Assembly (NCBI GenBank): GCA_910573755.1
Contig: CAJTBO010000023.1
Span: 1 to 64,000 of the forward strand
From: Lachnospiraceae bacterium
Lineage (GTDB): Bacteria; Bacillota; Clostridia; Lachnospirales; Lachnospiraceae
DNA length: 64,000 nt
Direction: 5' to 3'
Part shown: positions 17,445 through 27,277 of the stretch, one piece after another
Layout: every line of letters begins with the position of its first letter
How positions within the stretch are numbered: position 1 is the first letter of the stretch
Translations under genes and position numbers: made by a program
The notes under the pieces: model-generated
Database searches by the model: none
What the model saw: the letters and a program-made list of their open reading frames with translations, nothing else
What the model was told of the DNA's origin: nothing

Positions 17445-18797
17445 ATGAAGAAAGAAATACAGATCATTCTGCCTGAGCAGGTATCGTTTATCATAAATAC
17501 ATTAAATCAGGCAGGATTTGAGGCCTATGCGGTGGGCGGATGTGTACGGGATTCCATTATGGGCAGGGTGCCGGACGACTGGGATATTACGACTTCTGCT
17601 GATCCGCAGCAGGTAAAAAAGCTGTTTCGGCGGACGATAGATACCGGTATTCAGCACGGTACAGTGACGGTAATGCTGCAAAAGACCGGTTATGAAGTGA
17701 CAACCTATCGCATTGACGGGGAATATGAGGATAACAGGCATCCGAAGGAAGTCATATTTACAAAGTCTCTGGAAGAGGATTTAAAGCGGCGGGATTTTAC
17801 CGTAAACGCGATGGCATACCACCCCGGGGAAGGACTGGTGGATCTCTTTGACGGCATCGGTGACATGGAGAAAAAATGTATCCGGTGTGTAGGACAGGCG
17901 GAGGAAAGGTTTTCAGAGGACGCCCTGCGCATGATGCGGGGGGTGAGGTTTTCGGCACAGTTCGGCTACCGGATGGAGGAACAGACAAGAGAGGCGATCC
18001 GGAAACTGAGAGAAAATCTGAGGAACGTCAGCGCGGAGCGGATACGGGTGGAACTGGTTAAACTGTTGGTATCGCCCCATCCGGATTATCTGCGGATTGC
18101 CTGCGATCTTGGCATCACAAAAGTCATACTGCCGGAATTTGATGTCTGCATGGAGACACCCCAGCATAATCCGCATCACTGTTACAGTGTCGGGGAGCAT
18201 ACCTTAGAGGGACTGAAAGCGGTCAGAGCGGATAAGGTGCTGCGGCTTGCCATGTTGCTGCATGATATCGGAAAGCCTCTGACGAAAACAACGGATGAGA
18301 ATGGAAAAGACCATTTTAAAAAACATCCGAAGGAAAGCGCAAGACTTGCGCAGGATATTTTACGCAGATTAAAGTTTGATAACGATACATTGAAAAAGGT
18401 CTGCCGGCTGGTAGAGTTTCATGACTGGTCCATTGATCTGGAGGAGAATGTTAAAATTTCCACAGTGCGCCGGCTTATAGCCAATATCGGGGAGGATGCG
18501 TTTCCGGACATGTTTGAGATCAACCGGGCGGATCTACTTTCACAGAGCAGTTACCTGAGGGAGAGAAAACTGGCAAAGCAGGAAATGCTGGAATCGATGT
18601 ACCGGGAAATTATGGAAAAACAGGAGTGTCTATCCTTAAAGGATCTGGCCGTGGGGGGAAAAGACCTGCTGGCGCAGGGAATCAAACCGGGGAAAGAACT
18701 GGGGGAAATATTACAGAGAATGCTGGCGGATGTTTTTGAAGATCCGGCGCATAATAAAAAAGAGTATTTATTAGAAAATTTAAATCTATATTTATAA
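17445..18797 (+). CDS. cca: CCA tRNA nucleotidyltransferase
   Basis: The protein, about 450 residues, adds or repairs the 3-prime CCA end of tRNAs. The nucleotidyltransferase head reads EAYAVGGCVRDSIMGRVPDDWDITT. An RRDFTVNAMAYHP segment, the RNA-binding ALRMMRGVRFSAQFGY region and an HD domain with MLLHDIGKPLTKT follow. ATG 17445 is preferred because homologues start near MKKEIQI. An in-frame ATG at 17430 lies inside the repeat with a tight GGAAAGAGAG site and is an alternative. The structured repeat covers the translation start region, so it may affect expression. Confidence 0.93.
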   Translation: MKKEIQIILPEQVSFIINTLNQAGFEAYAVGGCVRDSIMGRVPDDWDITTSADPQQVKKLFRRTIDTGIQHGTVTVMLQKTGYEVTTYRIDGEYEDNRHPKEVIFTKSLEEDLKRRDFTVNAMAYHPGEGLVDLFDGIGDMEKKCIRCVGQAEERFSEDALRMMRGVRFSAQFGYRMEEQTREAIRKLRENLRNVSAERIRVELVKLLVSPHPDYLRIACDLGITKVILPEFDVCMETPQHNPHHCYSVGEHTLEGLKAVRADKVLRLAMLLHDIGKPLTKTTDENGKDHFKKHPKESARLAQDILRRLKFDNDTLKKVCRLVEFHDWSIDLEENVKISTVRRLIANIGEDAFPDMFEINRADLLSQSSYLRERKLAKQEMLESMYREIMEKQECLSLKDLAVGGKDLLAQGIKPGKELGEILQRMLADVFEDPAHNKKEYLLENLNLYL

Positions 18798-18856
18798 CAT
18801 ACTTCGCCCTTTTGTTTCATAAGATAAGTTATGAACAATTTCAGGAGGCTTGCATT

Positions 18857-19855
18857 GTGAAACCGAAGGCAGTAAATGTGTTGGAGAGGTATGACCTGGA
18901 AGTGCTTCGTACCTGGAAGGTGCGGGGCGCTATTCTTTGTGAGAGTGACAAAGGGCTTTTTATATTAAAAGAATTTGGCGGGCGTGAGGAAAAGCTTCTG
19001 CTTCAGGACGCATTTTTGACCTTTTTAAAACAGCAGGGCTTTTTGCAGGCGGAGGAACTTTTCAGAAATAAGGATGGAGAGCTGCTGACCCGGGATACGG
19101 AGGGAACAGGTTATATTGTAAAGACCTATGCGGAAGGCAGGGAGTGCAGTGCAGGAAGCGGCAGGGAATCTCTGGTGGACGGCTGTGCCGCCATGCGCAC
19201 ACTGGCGAGGCTGCATAAAATAAGCGGCGATTTTGAGACGGCGGCATCTTCCGGAACGGACACAAGACGGGAAGGGCTTACTCTTCAGGAATTTGAAAAA
19301 CACAACCGGGAACTGAAAAAAGTACGGCGGTTTTTAAAGGAAAAAGGGCAGAAAAGTGATTTTGAACATTTTTTGCAGCAGCATTTTGATATATTTTTGG
19401 AACAGGCACTTGAGGTTTCAAGGCAGCTGCGGGAAGAAGAGGCGGGAAGCGGAAGCGTGATCTTATGTCATGGAGATTTTCAGTATCACAACGTATTGTT
19501 CTGTGAGAGCGGCGTCCGGTTTATGAACTTTGAAAAATGTATCCGGGATAACAGGAGCAGGGATATTTATCACTTCAGCCGGAAGATGCTGGAAAAAAGT
19601 AACTGGGCAACAGAAACGGGTGAGGCGCTGCTTGGAGCTTATGAAAGAGAACTGCCCCTTTCACCGGAGGATGGCAGGGTACTCTATTACCGATTCAGTT
19701 ATCCGGAGAAATTCTGGAAGATCGTAAATTATTATTATAACAGGGGAAAAGCATTTATTCCGGATAAAAACAGGGAAAAACTGGAAGTGCTTCTGGAACA
19801 GGAACAGAAAAGAACGGATTTTGTCAGAAACGTGATAGGAAGAAAATTTTTATAG
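18857..19855 (+). CDS. CotS-family spore coat / APH-fold protein
   Basis: The start is GTG 18857 with AGGAGG at 18843-18848; the frame is open from 18812 but has no site there. The 332-residue product matches the CotS/YutH family. It begins NVLERYDLEVLRTWKVRGA, has a YIVKTYAEGREC hinge, and LCHGDFQYHNVLF as the Brenner-like loop of aminoglycoside phosphotransferase folds. The metal-binding Asp of the usual IDFE motif is Asn here (VRFMNFEKC), so it may be a non-catalytic kinase fold. Such proteins sit on the spore coat of Bacilli and Clostridia, supporting a spore-forming host. Confidence 0.85.
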   Translation: MKPKAVNVLERYDLEVLRTWKVRGAILCESDKGLFILKEFGGREEKLLLQDAFLTFLKQQGFLQAEELFRNKDGELLTRDTEGTGYIVKTYAEGRECSAGSGRESLVDGCAAMRTLARLHKISGDFETAASSGTDTRREGLTLQEFEKHNRELKKVRRFLKEKGQKSDFEHFLQQHFDIFLEQALEVSRQLREEEAGSGSVILCHGDFQYHNVLFCESGVRFMNFEKCIRDNRSRDIYHFSRKMLEKSNWATETGEALLGAYERELPLSPEDGRVLYYRFSYPEKFWKIVNYYYNRGKAFIPDKNREKLEVLLEQEQKRTDFVRNVIGRKFL

Positions 19856-19935
19856 AAAAACCAAGGCGGATATCCGGGGCGGGGAAAAATGTGCCGAAAA
19901 GGTATCTGCCGGATCGGAATAAAAGGAGCGGTTTA

Positions 19936-21402
19936 GTGAGAGAACAAAGGAAAAACAAAAAGGTATACGGCATTATATTTTTACTCGGACTGCTATGGCT
20001 TACATCCTGCGGAAAACAGGAGACAGAGGAGAAAACGGATACCGGCTTTGTGGCGGCTGTGACAGGCGTCTTTGATTCGGCAGATACGGCTGTGGTTGCA
20101 GAGATCGATATGGACGAAAAGACCATCACTCTTAAAAATATGGATAAGAAACGCCAGTATACGCTTACTTATGACGGAACAACGTTTTTTTATGACAAAT
20201 ATGGTAAGGTGATCTCTATCACGCAGCTGCAAAAGGGAGAGGTGGTAGACGTCACATTTTTCAGAGAGAGAAAACGCTTGAATACGCTGCAGATTTCAGG
20301 GGAAGCGTGGACACATAAATATATTGATGAGTATAAATTAAATGAGGAAAAACTGCAGGCGGAAGTCGGTTCCGCGATCTATGCCTATTCGGAGGATACG
20401 GTTGTCATATCCGACGGAAAGCAGGGAGACCTGATTGATATCAATCCTGTCGATGTGCTGACTTTCCGGGGAATGGACTCGGAGGTCTACAGCATTGTGG
20501 TGGAGAGAGGGCATGGCTATGTGCGGCTGAAAAACGAAGAATATTTTTACGGCGGCTGGATCGAGATCGGCAATAAAACGATCCAGAAAGTGTCCGAAAG
20601 TATGATGCTGACAGTGCCGGAAGGAAGCCATCAGGTCATCATCAGCAATAAAGGGACAAGCGGCGTCAAGCAGATTGAAGTCCGTAAAGATATGGAACTG
20701 GAACTGGACGTCGGGGATTTAAAAGGAGAGGAACCGAAATACGGAACCGTGGTATTTACAATCACGCCGGAGGAAGCGACTTTGTATCTGGACGGCGAAA
20801 AAACAGATTACAGTCTGCCGGTACGGCTTGAAGTCGGTATTCATCAGATGATCGTGATGGCGGACGGATATGACACGGTGAGCCAGTATCTGAAGGTGGG
20901 AGAGGCGTCTGCCGGCATTGAAGTGGAAATGAAGGCGAAGGAGGATGTTTCCGGTAATGATGTCTCGGGAAATGATGTGCTTTCGGACAGCGAACTGCTG
21001 GATGAAGTAAACCGGATCCTGAACGAAAAAGGCTACAGCGGTATTACCGCGGATGAACTGGCGGGAAATTATAACAGCAGCAATACCGGTCAAAGCGGAA
21101 CGGCAGGAAACGGGACGGACAACAGCGCCGGGACAAATACTGCGACAGGAGGCACCCAGACAAATACGCCCACGACAAGTACGCTTTCCTACTATGTGAC
21201 GATAGAGGCGCCGATCGGGGTGGAAATTTACCTTGACGGAAATTATATCGGGATCACGCCCTGCAGTTTTAAAAAGGATGCGGGTTCCCATACGCTGACG
21301 CTGCGGAAAACAGGGTATGTGGCGAAATCTTATACGATACAGGTGGATGAGGAGCAAAAAAATGTCAGTTACTCGTTCCTGGATCTGGTGAAGATAGAAT
21401 AG
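19936..21402 (+). CDS. PEGA-domain lipoprotein
   Basis: The start is GTG 19936 with AAGGAG upstream, giving 488 residues. A lipoprotein signal ends at LTSC with Cys25. Two PEGA modules are seen, one near residues 270-330 (YGTVVFTITPEEATLYLDGE) and one at the C-terminus (IEAPIGVEIYLDGNYIG then TPCSFKKDAGSHTLTLRKTGY). They are joined by a linker with VSGNDVSGND repeats and Gly/Thr/Asn-rich sequence. PEGA domains are small surface beta folds of unknown partner. The gene lies between the CotS-like gene and mazG; a role in cell surface or spore structure is only a guess. Confidence 0.88.
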   Translation: MREQRKNKKVYGIIFLLGLLWLTSCGKQETEEKTDTGFVAAVTGVFDSADTAVVAEIDMDEKTITLKNMDKKRQYTLTYDGTTFFYDKYGKVISITQLQKGEVVDVTFFRERKRLNTLQISGEAWTHKYIDEYKLNEEKLQAEVGSAIYAYSEDTVVISDGKQGDLIDINPVDVLTFRGMDSEVYSIVVERGHGYVRLKNEEYFYGGWIEIGNKTIQKVSESMMLTVPEGSHQVIISNKGTSGVKQIEVRKDMELELDVGDLKGEEPKYGTVVFTITPEEATLYLDGEKTDYSLPVRLEVGIHQMIVMADGYDTVSQYLKVGEASAGIEVEMKAKEDVSGNDVSGNDVLSDSELLDEVNRILNEKGYSGITADELAGNYNSSNTGQSGTAGNGTDNSAGTNTATGGTQTNTPTTSTLSYYVTIEAPIGVEIYLDGNYIGITPCSFKKDAGSHTLTLRKTGYVAKSYTIQVDEEQKNVSYSFLDLVKIE

Positions 21403-21464
21403 GATAATAGATCATTATTGTTAACTTAAATAAAACACAGGATGAAGCAGAGAGAAAGATAGAG

Positions 21465-22187
21465 ATGGAGAAAAAAGAATATAGTTTTGAGGACTTTGTA
21501 AAAATAATCAGGAGGCTGCGGGCGAAGGACGGGTGTCCCTGGGACCGGGAGCAGACGCATGACAGCTTAAGGCCGTGTATGATGGAAGAGGCCGCGGAGT
21601 TTGTAAGTTCGATCCGGATCTATCATGAGAGCGGCAGTGCGGAAAATATGCGGGAAGAGCTCGGGGATATTCTGCTGCAGGTGGTGATGCACAGCGTGAT
21701 CGCGGAAGAAGAAGGGCTGTTTACGCTGGAAGATGTGATAGAAGAGGTGTCGGAGAAGATGATCCGGCGGCATCCCCATATTTTCGGGACGGCAGAGGCG
21801 GACTCCCCGGAGCAGGTGCTGCAGAACTGGGACGAGATCAAGAAGAAGGAAAAGGAAGGAAAAAGCTGGATCGAGTCTCCGCTTCGGGAGATTCCAAAGG
21901 AACTTCCCTCTCTCACAAGGGGGCCGAAGGTGCTGAAAAAGATAGACAAGCTGTATGAAGCGGCACCTGTCCGGGAGGAAACGGCAGAAAAATTGCTGGA
22001 GACGGTGAAAGAACTTGCGGCATGCGGCGAGGAAACAGAGAAAGGGCGGACGGAAAAACTGTTGGGGGATGCCCTGCTTGGCCTTTGCGAAATTGCAAGG
22101 CGGGAAAAGATCCCCGCGGAGCAGGTGCTGATGGACAGGATCGAAGAGCTGATAGAAGAAAAAGAAGGAAAAAGAGAAAACGGATAA
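21465..22187 (+). CDS. mazG: Nucleoside triphosphate pyrophosphohydrolase MazG
   Basis: The 240-residue all-alpha NTP-PPase hydrolyses (d)NTPs to monophosphate and pyrophosphate. It shows RLRAKDGCPWDREQTHDSL at the N-terminus and EEAAEFVSSI then EELGDILLQVVMHS, the EExxE and ExxD magnesium-binding pairs. VSEKMIRRHPHIFG and NWDEIKKKEK are typical of the MazG first domain. The second domain is shorter than in E. coli MazG (about 260 residues), as is usual in Clostridia. It follows the lipoprotein gene after 62 bases. Confidence 0.92.
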   Translation: MEKKEYSFEDFVKIIRRLRAKDGCPWDREQTHDSLRPCMMEEAAEFVSSIRIYHESGSAENMREELGDILLQVVMHSVIAEEEGLFTLEDVIEEVSEKMIRRHPHIFGTAEADSPEQVLQNWDEIKKKEKEGKSWIESPLREIPKELPSLTRGPKVLKKIDKLYEAAPVREETAEKLLETVKELAACGEETEKGRTEKLLGDALLGLCEIARREKIPAEQVLMDRIEELIEEKEGKRENG

Positions 22188-22387
22188 AATAATAATTAAA
22201 ATAGAAGAATTTTTTATTGTAACGTTGTATGGAAACAGATAAAATGAAAATATACCTGAATTGAATAGCGTGAAATATAAAATATCACGATTTCAGCCGG
22301 AGCAGACGAGGGACTTAAAAGGGCATCTGTGCGGGCGGTATTCGGAGAGGCTGCGGGTGCGGAACTTTAAATAAGGAGGAAAATTGA

Positions 22388-23551
22388 ATGAAGGAGAAGT
22401 TACTGAAGAAATTTGGGGAACTGTTCGGAGATGCGGAGGGCGTGAAGGTTTATTTTGCGCCGGGGCGTGTCAATCTGATCGGAGAGCATACGGATTATAA
22501 CGGCGGTCATGTATTTCCCTGTGCATTGACCATCGGTACATACGGCGCGGCAAGAAAAAGGAACGATAATAAGCTGCATTTTTACTCCATGAATTTTGAC
22601 AGGGTGGGCGTGCAGGAGTCCGCGGTGGATGCGCTCGGTGAAGCGAAGGAATCCGACTGGACAAACTATCCCAAAGGGGTGATATGGGCCTTTGCAAAAA
22701 GGGGCTTTGAGATGCCCTGCGGTATGGATCTTGTTTTATCCGGCAATATTCCGAACGGCTCCGGACTCTCTTCCTCCGCTTCTCTTGAAGTGCTGACAGG
22801 CTTTATCCTGCGGGATTTATATGGATTTGACGTGACAAATGTGGATCTGGCGCTGATCGGACAGTATGCGGAGAATAATTATAATGGCATGAACTGCGGT
22901 ATTATGGATCAGTTTGCTTCTGCCATGGGGAAAAAGGATCACGCTATTTTCCTTGATACGGCGGATCTGTCCTATGAGTACGCACCGATTGTTTTGGAAG
23001 GGGCAAAGGTTGTGGTGACCAACAGTAAGGTGAAACACAGTCTTGTGAATTCCGCTTATAATCAGAGGAGAAGCGAGTGTGAAACGGCATTGGCGGAACT
23101 GCAGAAGGTTGTGGATATCAAAGGGCTCGGAGATCTGAGCGAGGAGGCGTTTGAGAAGTATAAAGATGCGATTAAGGATGAAGTACGGGTGCGCCGTGCA
23201 AAACATGCGGTGTATGAGAACCGGAGAACCATCCGCGCGGTGGAGGCGCTGAAAAACAATGATATTAAACTGTTTGGTGAACTTATGAATGCTTCTCATG
23301 TCTCCCTGCGGGATGACTATGAGGTGTCCTGTGAGGAGATCGATATTCTGGTGGATGAGGCTTGGAAGATTCCGGGTGTGATCGGCTCCCGCATTACCGG
23401 CGGCGGTTTCGGCGGTTGTACCGTGAGCATCGTGAAAGACGAAGCCATTGATATCTTCAAGGAGCAGGTTGAGAAGGCTTATGAGGAGAAGACAGGGAAA
23501 ACGGCTGAGTTTTATATTGTGGAAGTGGGAGACGGCCCGTACATGCTGTAA
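22388..23551 (+). CDS. galK: Galactokinase
   Basis: The 387-residue GHMP kinase phosphorylates galactose on C1, the first Leloir step. Signature GRVNLIGEHTDYNGGHVFP is near residue 30. The ATP loop NIPNGSGLSSSASLEVLTG and C-terminal motif GSRITGGGFGGCTVSIV are present, with the catalytic Asp in CGIMDQFASAMG. AAGGAGG precedes the ATG. It forms a pair with galT 111 bases downstream. It would use the galactose released by the alpha-galactosidase and by other importers. Confidence 0.96.
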   Translation: MKEKLLKKFGELFGDAEGVKVYFAPGRVNLIGEHTDYNGGHVFPCALTIGTYGAARKRNDNKLHFYSMNFDRVGVQESAVDALGEAKESDWTNYPKGVIWAFAKRGFEMPCGMDLVLSGNIPNGSGLSSSASLEVLTGFILRDLYGFDVTNVDLALIGQYAENNYNGMNCGIMDQFASAMGKKDHAIFLDTADLSYEYAPIVLEGAKVVVTNSKVKHSLVNSAYNQRRSECETALAELQKVVDIKGLGDLSEEAFEKYKDAIKDEVRVRRAKHAVYENRRTIRAVEALKNNDIKLFGELMNASHVSLRDDYEVSCEEIDILVDEAWKIPGVIGSRITGGGFGGCTVSIVKDEAIDIFKEQVEKAYEEKTGKTAEFYIVEVGDGPYML

Positions 23552-23613
23552 GGTTATATTACCGGAGGCTTTGGGCGAATCCAAGAGCGAAGCGGGTATG
23601 TGTCGCGGAACGC

Positions 23614-23638
23614 ATGCCATGTCTGAAAGACATGGCAT
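23614..23638 (+). promoter_or_regulatory. Hairpin between galK and galT
   Basis: ATGCCATGTCT (23614-23624) and AGACATGGCAT (23628-23638) form a perfect 11-bp stem with a GAA loop, 24 bases before the galT start. No T-run follows, so it may act as an mRNA end-protecting or processing element rather than a terminator. Confidence 0.55.
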
Positions 23639-23662
23639 GATATCTGCAGAATGGAGAACAAG

Positions 23663-25183
23663 ATGAATATATATGATAATATCAGAGCACTTGTGAAATA
23701 TGGCCTGGATACCGGTCTGGTGGAGAAAGAGGATGAGATCTTTACGACAAACAGACTGCTTGAGTTGTTTAAGCTGGATGAAATGGAAGAAACAGAGGGG
23801 GGAAATATTTCCGGAGCGGCGAAGAGCGCAAACGGGGAAGCACTTGAGAAGATTCTCGGGGAGATGATGGATTACGCCCATGAAGCGGGCATATTGCCGG
23901 AGGATGATATTACCCACCGGGATCTGTTTGATACGAAGATCATGAGTATGCTGATGCCGCGTCCCGGTGAAGTGATCAGGAAATTCCACGAATTATATGA
24001 GAAGTCGCCCAGGGAAGCTACGGATTTCTTCTATAAATTAAGCCAGGATTCCGATTATATCAGACGTTACCGGATCGTAAAGGATCAGAAATGGGTCGCG
24101 CCCACAAAATACGGTGACCTGGATGTGACGATCAATCTTTCCAAGCCGGAGAAAGATCCGAAGGCGATCGCGGCGGCGAAACTGGCAAAGCAGAGCGGTT
24201 ATCCGAAGTGCCTTTTGTGTATGGAAAATGTGGGTTACGCAGGGAGGGTAAATCATCCTGCAAGACAGAACCACCGTATTATCCCTGTGACGATTCAGGA
24301 CAGCAGATGGGGTTTCCAGTATTCTCCATATGTATATTACAATGAGCACTGTATCGTATTTAACGGCGAGCATGTGCCGATGAAGATCGAACACGGAACA
24401 TTCTGCAAGTTGTTTGACTTTGTAAAGCAATTCCCGCATTATTTTGTGGGATCTAATGCGGATCTGCCTATCGTGGGCGGTTCTATATTAAGCCATGACC
24501 ATTTCCAGGGCGGGCATTATGAGTTTGCGATGGCGAAAGCGCCGGTAGAAAAATCATTCACGATAAAGGGTTATGAAGATGTGGAGGCAGGTATTGTCAA
24601 CTGGCCTATGTCGGTCATCCGTTTAAGCGGTGAAAATACGGAAAGGATCATTGAACTGGCAGATCATATTCTGGAAACCTGGCGTGAATATACGGATGAA
24701 GATGCGTTTATTTATGCTTATACTGATAATGAGCCGCATAATACGATAACCCCGATCGCAAGAAAACGGGGCGACAGGTTTGAGATAGATCTGGTGCTTC
24801 GTAATAATATCACCACCGAGGAGCATCCGCTGGGGGTATATCATCCTCATGCGAAGCTGCATCACATTAAGAAAGAAAACATCGGCCTGATCGAGGTGAT
24901 GGGGCTTGCCGTACTGCCTGCCCGTCTGAAAGGAGAGATGGAGCAGCTTTCCGAAGCGATACTGGCGGGGAAGGATATCCGAAGCGATGAGGTGCTGGAG
25001 AAGCATGCCGACTGGGTGGAGGAATTTCTGCCGAAATATGAGAAAGTCGATGCAGGAAATGTTCATGATATTCTGAGAAAAGAGATCGGACTTGTGTTTA
25101 TGCAGGTGCTGGAGGACGCAGGCGTGTATAAGCGGACCGAAGAAGGGCAGAAAGCTTTTATGAGGTTTGTAGAGAAGCTGTAA
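23663..25183 (+). CDS. galT: Galactose-1-phosphate uridylyltransferase, type 2
   Basis: The protein has 506 residues, the long GalT2 form of Firmicutes, exchanging UMP between UDP-glucose and galactose-1-phosphate. The start is the ATG at 23663 with GGAGA just upstream; an in-frame ATG at 23651 has no site. Active-site segments are NEHCIVFNGEHVPM, VGGSILSHDHFQGGHYEF and DNEPHNTITPIARKR. The Leloir epimerase gene galE is not in the window. Confidence 0.94.
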   Translation: MNIYDNIRALVKYGLDTGLVEKEDEIFTTNRLLELFKLDEMEETEGGNISGAAKSANGEALEKILGEMMDYAHEAGILPEDDITHRDLFDTKIMSMLMPRPGEVIRKFHELYEKSPREATDFFYKLSQDSDYIRRYRIVKDQKWVAPTKYGDLDVTINLSKPEKDPKAIAAAKLAKQSGYPKCLLCMENVGYAGRVNHPARQNHRIIPVTIQDSRWGFQYSPYVYYNEHCIVFNGEHVPMKIEHGTFCKLFDFVKQFPHYFVGSNADLPIVGGSILSHDHFQGGHYEFAMAKAPVEKSFTIKGYEDVEAGIVNWPMSVIRLSGENTERIIELADHILETWREYTDEDAFIYAYTDNEPHNTITPIARKRGDRFEIDLVLRNNITTEEHPLGVYHPHAKLHHIKKENIGLIEVMGLAVLPARLKGEMEQLSEAILAGKDIRSDEVLEKHADWVEEFLPKYEKVDAGNVHDILRKEIGLVFMQVLEDAGVYKRTEEGQKAFMRFVEKL

Positions 25184-25233
25184 GGCAGGAATGATTATTG
25201 AAATGTAAAGAATGATATATGTATGACGGTGTC

Positions 25234-25258
25234 TGAGGGGAGAGGGAATCTCCCCTCA
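25234..25258 (+). promoter_or_regulatory. Stem-loop after galT
   Basis: TGAGGGGAGA (25234-25243) pairs with TCTCCCCTCA (25249-25258) around a 5-nt loop, 50 bases after the galT stop. It lacks a U-tract. It is the only obvious structure in the gap before the convergent ROK fragment and may mark the 3-prime end of the gal transcript. Confidence 0.45.
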
Positions 25259-25378
25259 TGCCGTAGGTGGAGATGGTGCCTGCAGCACTTTTTTTGTGCA
25301 ATTTTCTGAATTTTCCCGGTATAGACTGTTTGCGGGTATACGGCAGCAGATTTATAATGATATATTTCCGTATATCTG

Positions 25379-25800
25379 TCAGATTACAAAATGTGAGATA
25401 TAATGATTCAACATCAGAAGAGAAACACCGATAGCCGAAGACTGCCTCTTATGCCTGCCCGGTGAAATATAGGAAACATCGGTATCAAATATACTGTAAC
25501 TGCGGGCTTTCTGGAAGAATTCACCGGGATATTGTGCGATATATCCCCCGATATATCCGCCGAGAATCACGTTACAGTCATAAGCCATTCTAAGATTTGT
25601 GACAGCGACAGCAAGATCATCCAGATAGGTTTCCCAGCGTTTTTGGCATACTTCCTCGCCAGAGGCGAGGCGTTCAAAAAAATCCTCTATACGATCCTCC
25701 TCTTGATCGAGCAGAACATGTGCGGAACAGTAGGCATCCAGACAGCCTGCTTTACCGCAGTAGCATACCTTTCCGCCCGCGCGGTGTCTTCTTAAAATCC
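25379..25800 (-). pseudogene. C-terminal fragment of a ROK-family regulator/kinase
   Basis: On the minus strand about 140 codons read in one frame from near 25800 to the stop at 25379. They contain the ROK zinc motif (GGKVCYCGKAGCLDAY) and the C-terminal half with TNLRMAYDCNVILGGYIGGY, typical of NagC/XylR-like ROK repressors. The N-terminal DNA-binding and ATP-binding parts are missing, and a stop lies in frame immediately upstream, at the boundary with the MATE gene. No start codon with a site exists at the beginning. It is best read as a gene truncated by a rearrangement that placed the MATE gene next to it. Confidence 0.7.
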
Positions 25801-25801
25801 G

Positions 25802-27145
25802 TTAATCCTGCAGGCCGGCAGACAGCTGCTGATACTTTTTCCGGTAAAAGAAAATAGAGAGCATTGTAGCAATGCTCCAGCCGATTGGCCAGGACCACCA
25901 GATGCCTGTCGCGGAATTTGTTATACCGGACAGAACGAAGGACAAAACCACACGCAGGATAAGATCGGTAAAGGTTGCTGCCATAAACTGTTTCATAGCG
26001 CTGGTGCCGCGGAGAATGCCGTCGGCGACCAGTTTGGCGGAAACTGCAAAATAGAAAGGCGACAGTATCCATAAAAACTGCCTGCCGGCCGCCAATGCCG
26101 CAACAGAACCCTTTTCCATGAACAGAAGGAGCAGGTATCTTCCAAAGAATATGTAAAGGATGCAGAGCGGAATACACAGACACCACACCATTTTAACCCC
26201 TGCACGGAAGCCCTCCCTGATCCGGTCATATTTACGTGATCCCAGATTCTGGGCAGAGAAATTAGAGATCCCGTTGCCGATCGTGGTAAAGGATGTAATG
26301 ACAAGATTGTTAAGTTTTACTGCGGCAGAGTAACCGGCCATGACCGAAGGGCCGAACCCGTTGATGACACTCTGAATCAGAATATTTCCGACAGAAATGA
26401 AACTTTGCTGCAGAATGCTCGGGATAGCGATGACCAGAATATTTTTCAGGAGATTTCTGTCAAAGATCGGCGCTTTTTTCTGAACCTGAATTTTTTTCAG
26501 CCTGTTCCATACAGCAAGAACGGCCAGGATACAGCTGACCCCCTGGCACAAAAAGGTTGCCCAGGCAACGCCTGATACCCCCATCTGAAATACTTTTACA
26601 AACAGGATATCCACGGCAATATTGGATGTGGAGGATACTGCCAGAAAATAAAAAGGGGTTTTGGAATCGCCCAGCGCGGAAAAAATACCGGTTGCTATAT
26701 TATAAAAAAACACAAAGGGCAGTCCCCACACATAAATGTCCAGATACAGCTTCGAGTCCGCAAAGACTTCCGCAGGCGTCCGGATCAGGTGAAGCAGCGG
26801 GCTGCATCCCAGAATACCGGCGAGCATTAACACACCGCAGAGAAAGGCACTGAAAATGCAGGCTGTGGACACGGCGGTTTTCAGTCTGATATAATCTTTT
26901 GCGCCAAACAATTGTGAGACAATGACGGAACATCCCATATTACAGCCAAATGCGAAAGCGATAAAGATCAGTGTGATCTCATAACTGTTTCCGACTGCCG
27001 CCAGGGCATTTTCTCCAATGAATTTACCTGCCACCAGAGAGTCGGCGATATTGTAAAGCTGTTGAAAGATGATGCTGCCGAACAGAGGGAGGCAGAACTG
27101 CCATAATACGGTTTCCGGTTTTCCTGCGGTCAAATCCTTATTCAT
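25802..27145 (-). CDS. MATE-family multidrug efflux transporter
   Basis: The protein has 447 residues with about twelve membrane segments in two halves. It has PLFGSIIFQQLYNIADSLVAGKFIG at the N-terminus and NNLVITSFTTIGNGISNFSAQNLGS in the middle, typical of Na+- or H+-driven MATE exporters (NorM/DinF type). The start is the second ATG, 27145, which has GAAGGGA at proper spacing; the first ATG at 27154 lies almost on the site. It is divergent from a LysR gene that probably controls it and directly abuts the truncated ROK gene. Confidence 0.9.
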   Translation of the reverse strand: MNKDLTAGKPETVLWQFCLPLFGSIIFQQLYNIADSLVAGKFIGENALAAVGNSYEITLIFIAFAFGCNMGCSVIVSQLFGAKDYIRLKTAVSTACIFSAFLCGVLMLAGILGCSPLLHLIRTPAEVFADSKLYLDIYVWGLPFVFFYNIATGIFSALGDSKTPFYFLAVSSTSNIAVDILFVKVFQMGVSGVAWATFLCQGVSCILAVLAVWNRLKKIQVQKKAPIFDRNLLKNILVIAIPSILQQSFISVGNILIQSVINGFGPSVMAGYSAAVKLNNLVITSFTTIGNGISNFSAQNLGSRKYDRIREGFRAGVKMVWCLCIPLCILYIFFGRYLLLLFMEKGSVAALAAGRQFLWILSPFYFAVSAKLVADGILRGTSAMKQFMAATFTDLILRVVLSFVLSGITNSATGIWWSWPIGWSIATMLSIFFYRKKYQQLSAGLQD

Positions 27146-27192
27146 ATTGATCATTCCCTTCTTGTTATGATTTTTTGCGATAGTGGAAACTG

Positions 27193-27242
27193 TTTACATT
27201 TCACCAAGAGTGCATTATACTACTTTATTATTAATGTTGAAA
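27193..27242. promoter_or_regulatory. Overlapping divergent promoters of LysR and MATE genes
   Basis: On the plus strand TTTACA (27193-27198) and TATACT (27216-27221) are 17 bases apart, serving the LysR gene. On the minus strand TATAAT (27219-27214) with a weaker TTCAAC about 16 bases upstream would serve the MATE gene. Overlapping divergent promoters are typical for a LysR regulator that controls its neighbour and itself. Confidence 0.55.
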
Positions 27243-27277
27243 ATGTATATATAGTATGAAAGGTATATCAAATTAAT

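Noticed and set aside
17216-17494. Minus-strand open frame of 92 codons over the 101-bp repeats
   Set aside because: It is antisense to the structured repeat and to the cca start, with no start site; the repeat structure explains the openness.
22817-23989. 390-codon minus-strand open frame over galK and galT
   Set aside because: It is fully antisense to two well-recognised enzymes and has no similarity to a known protein.
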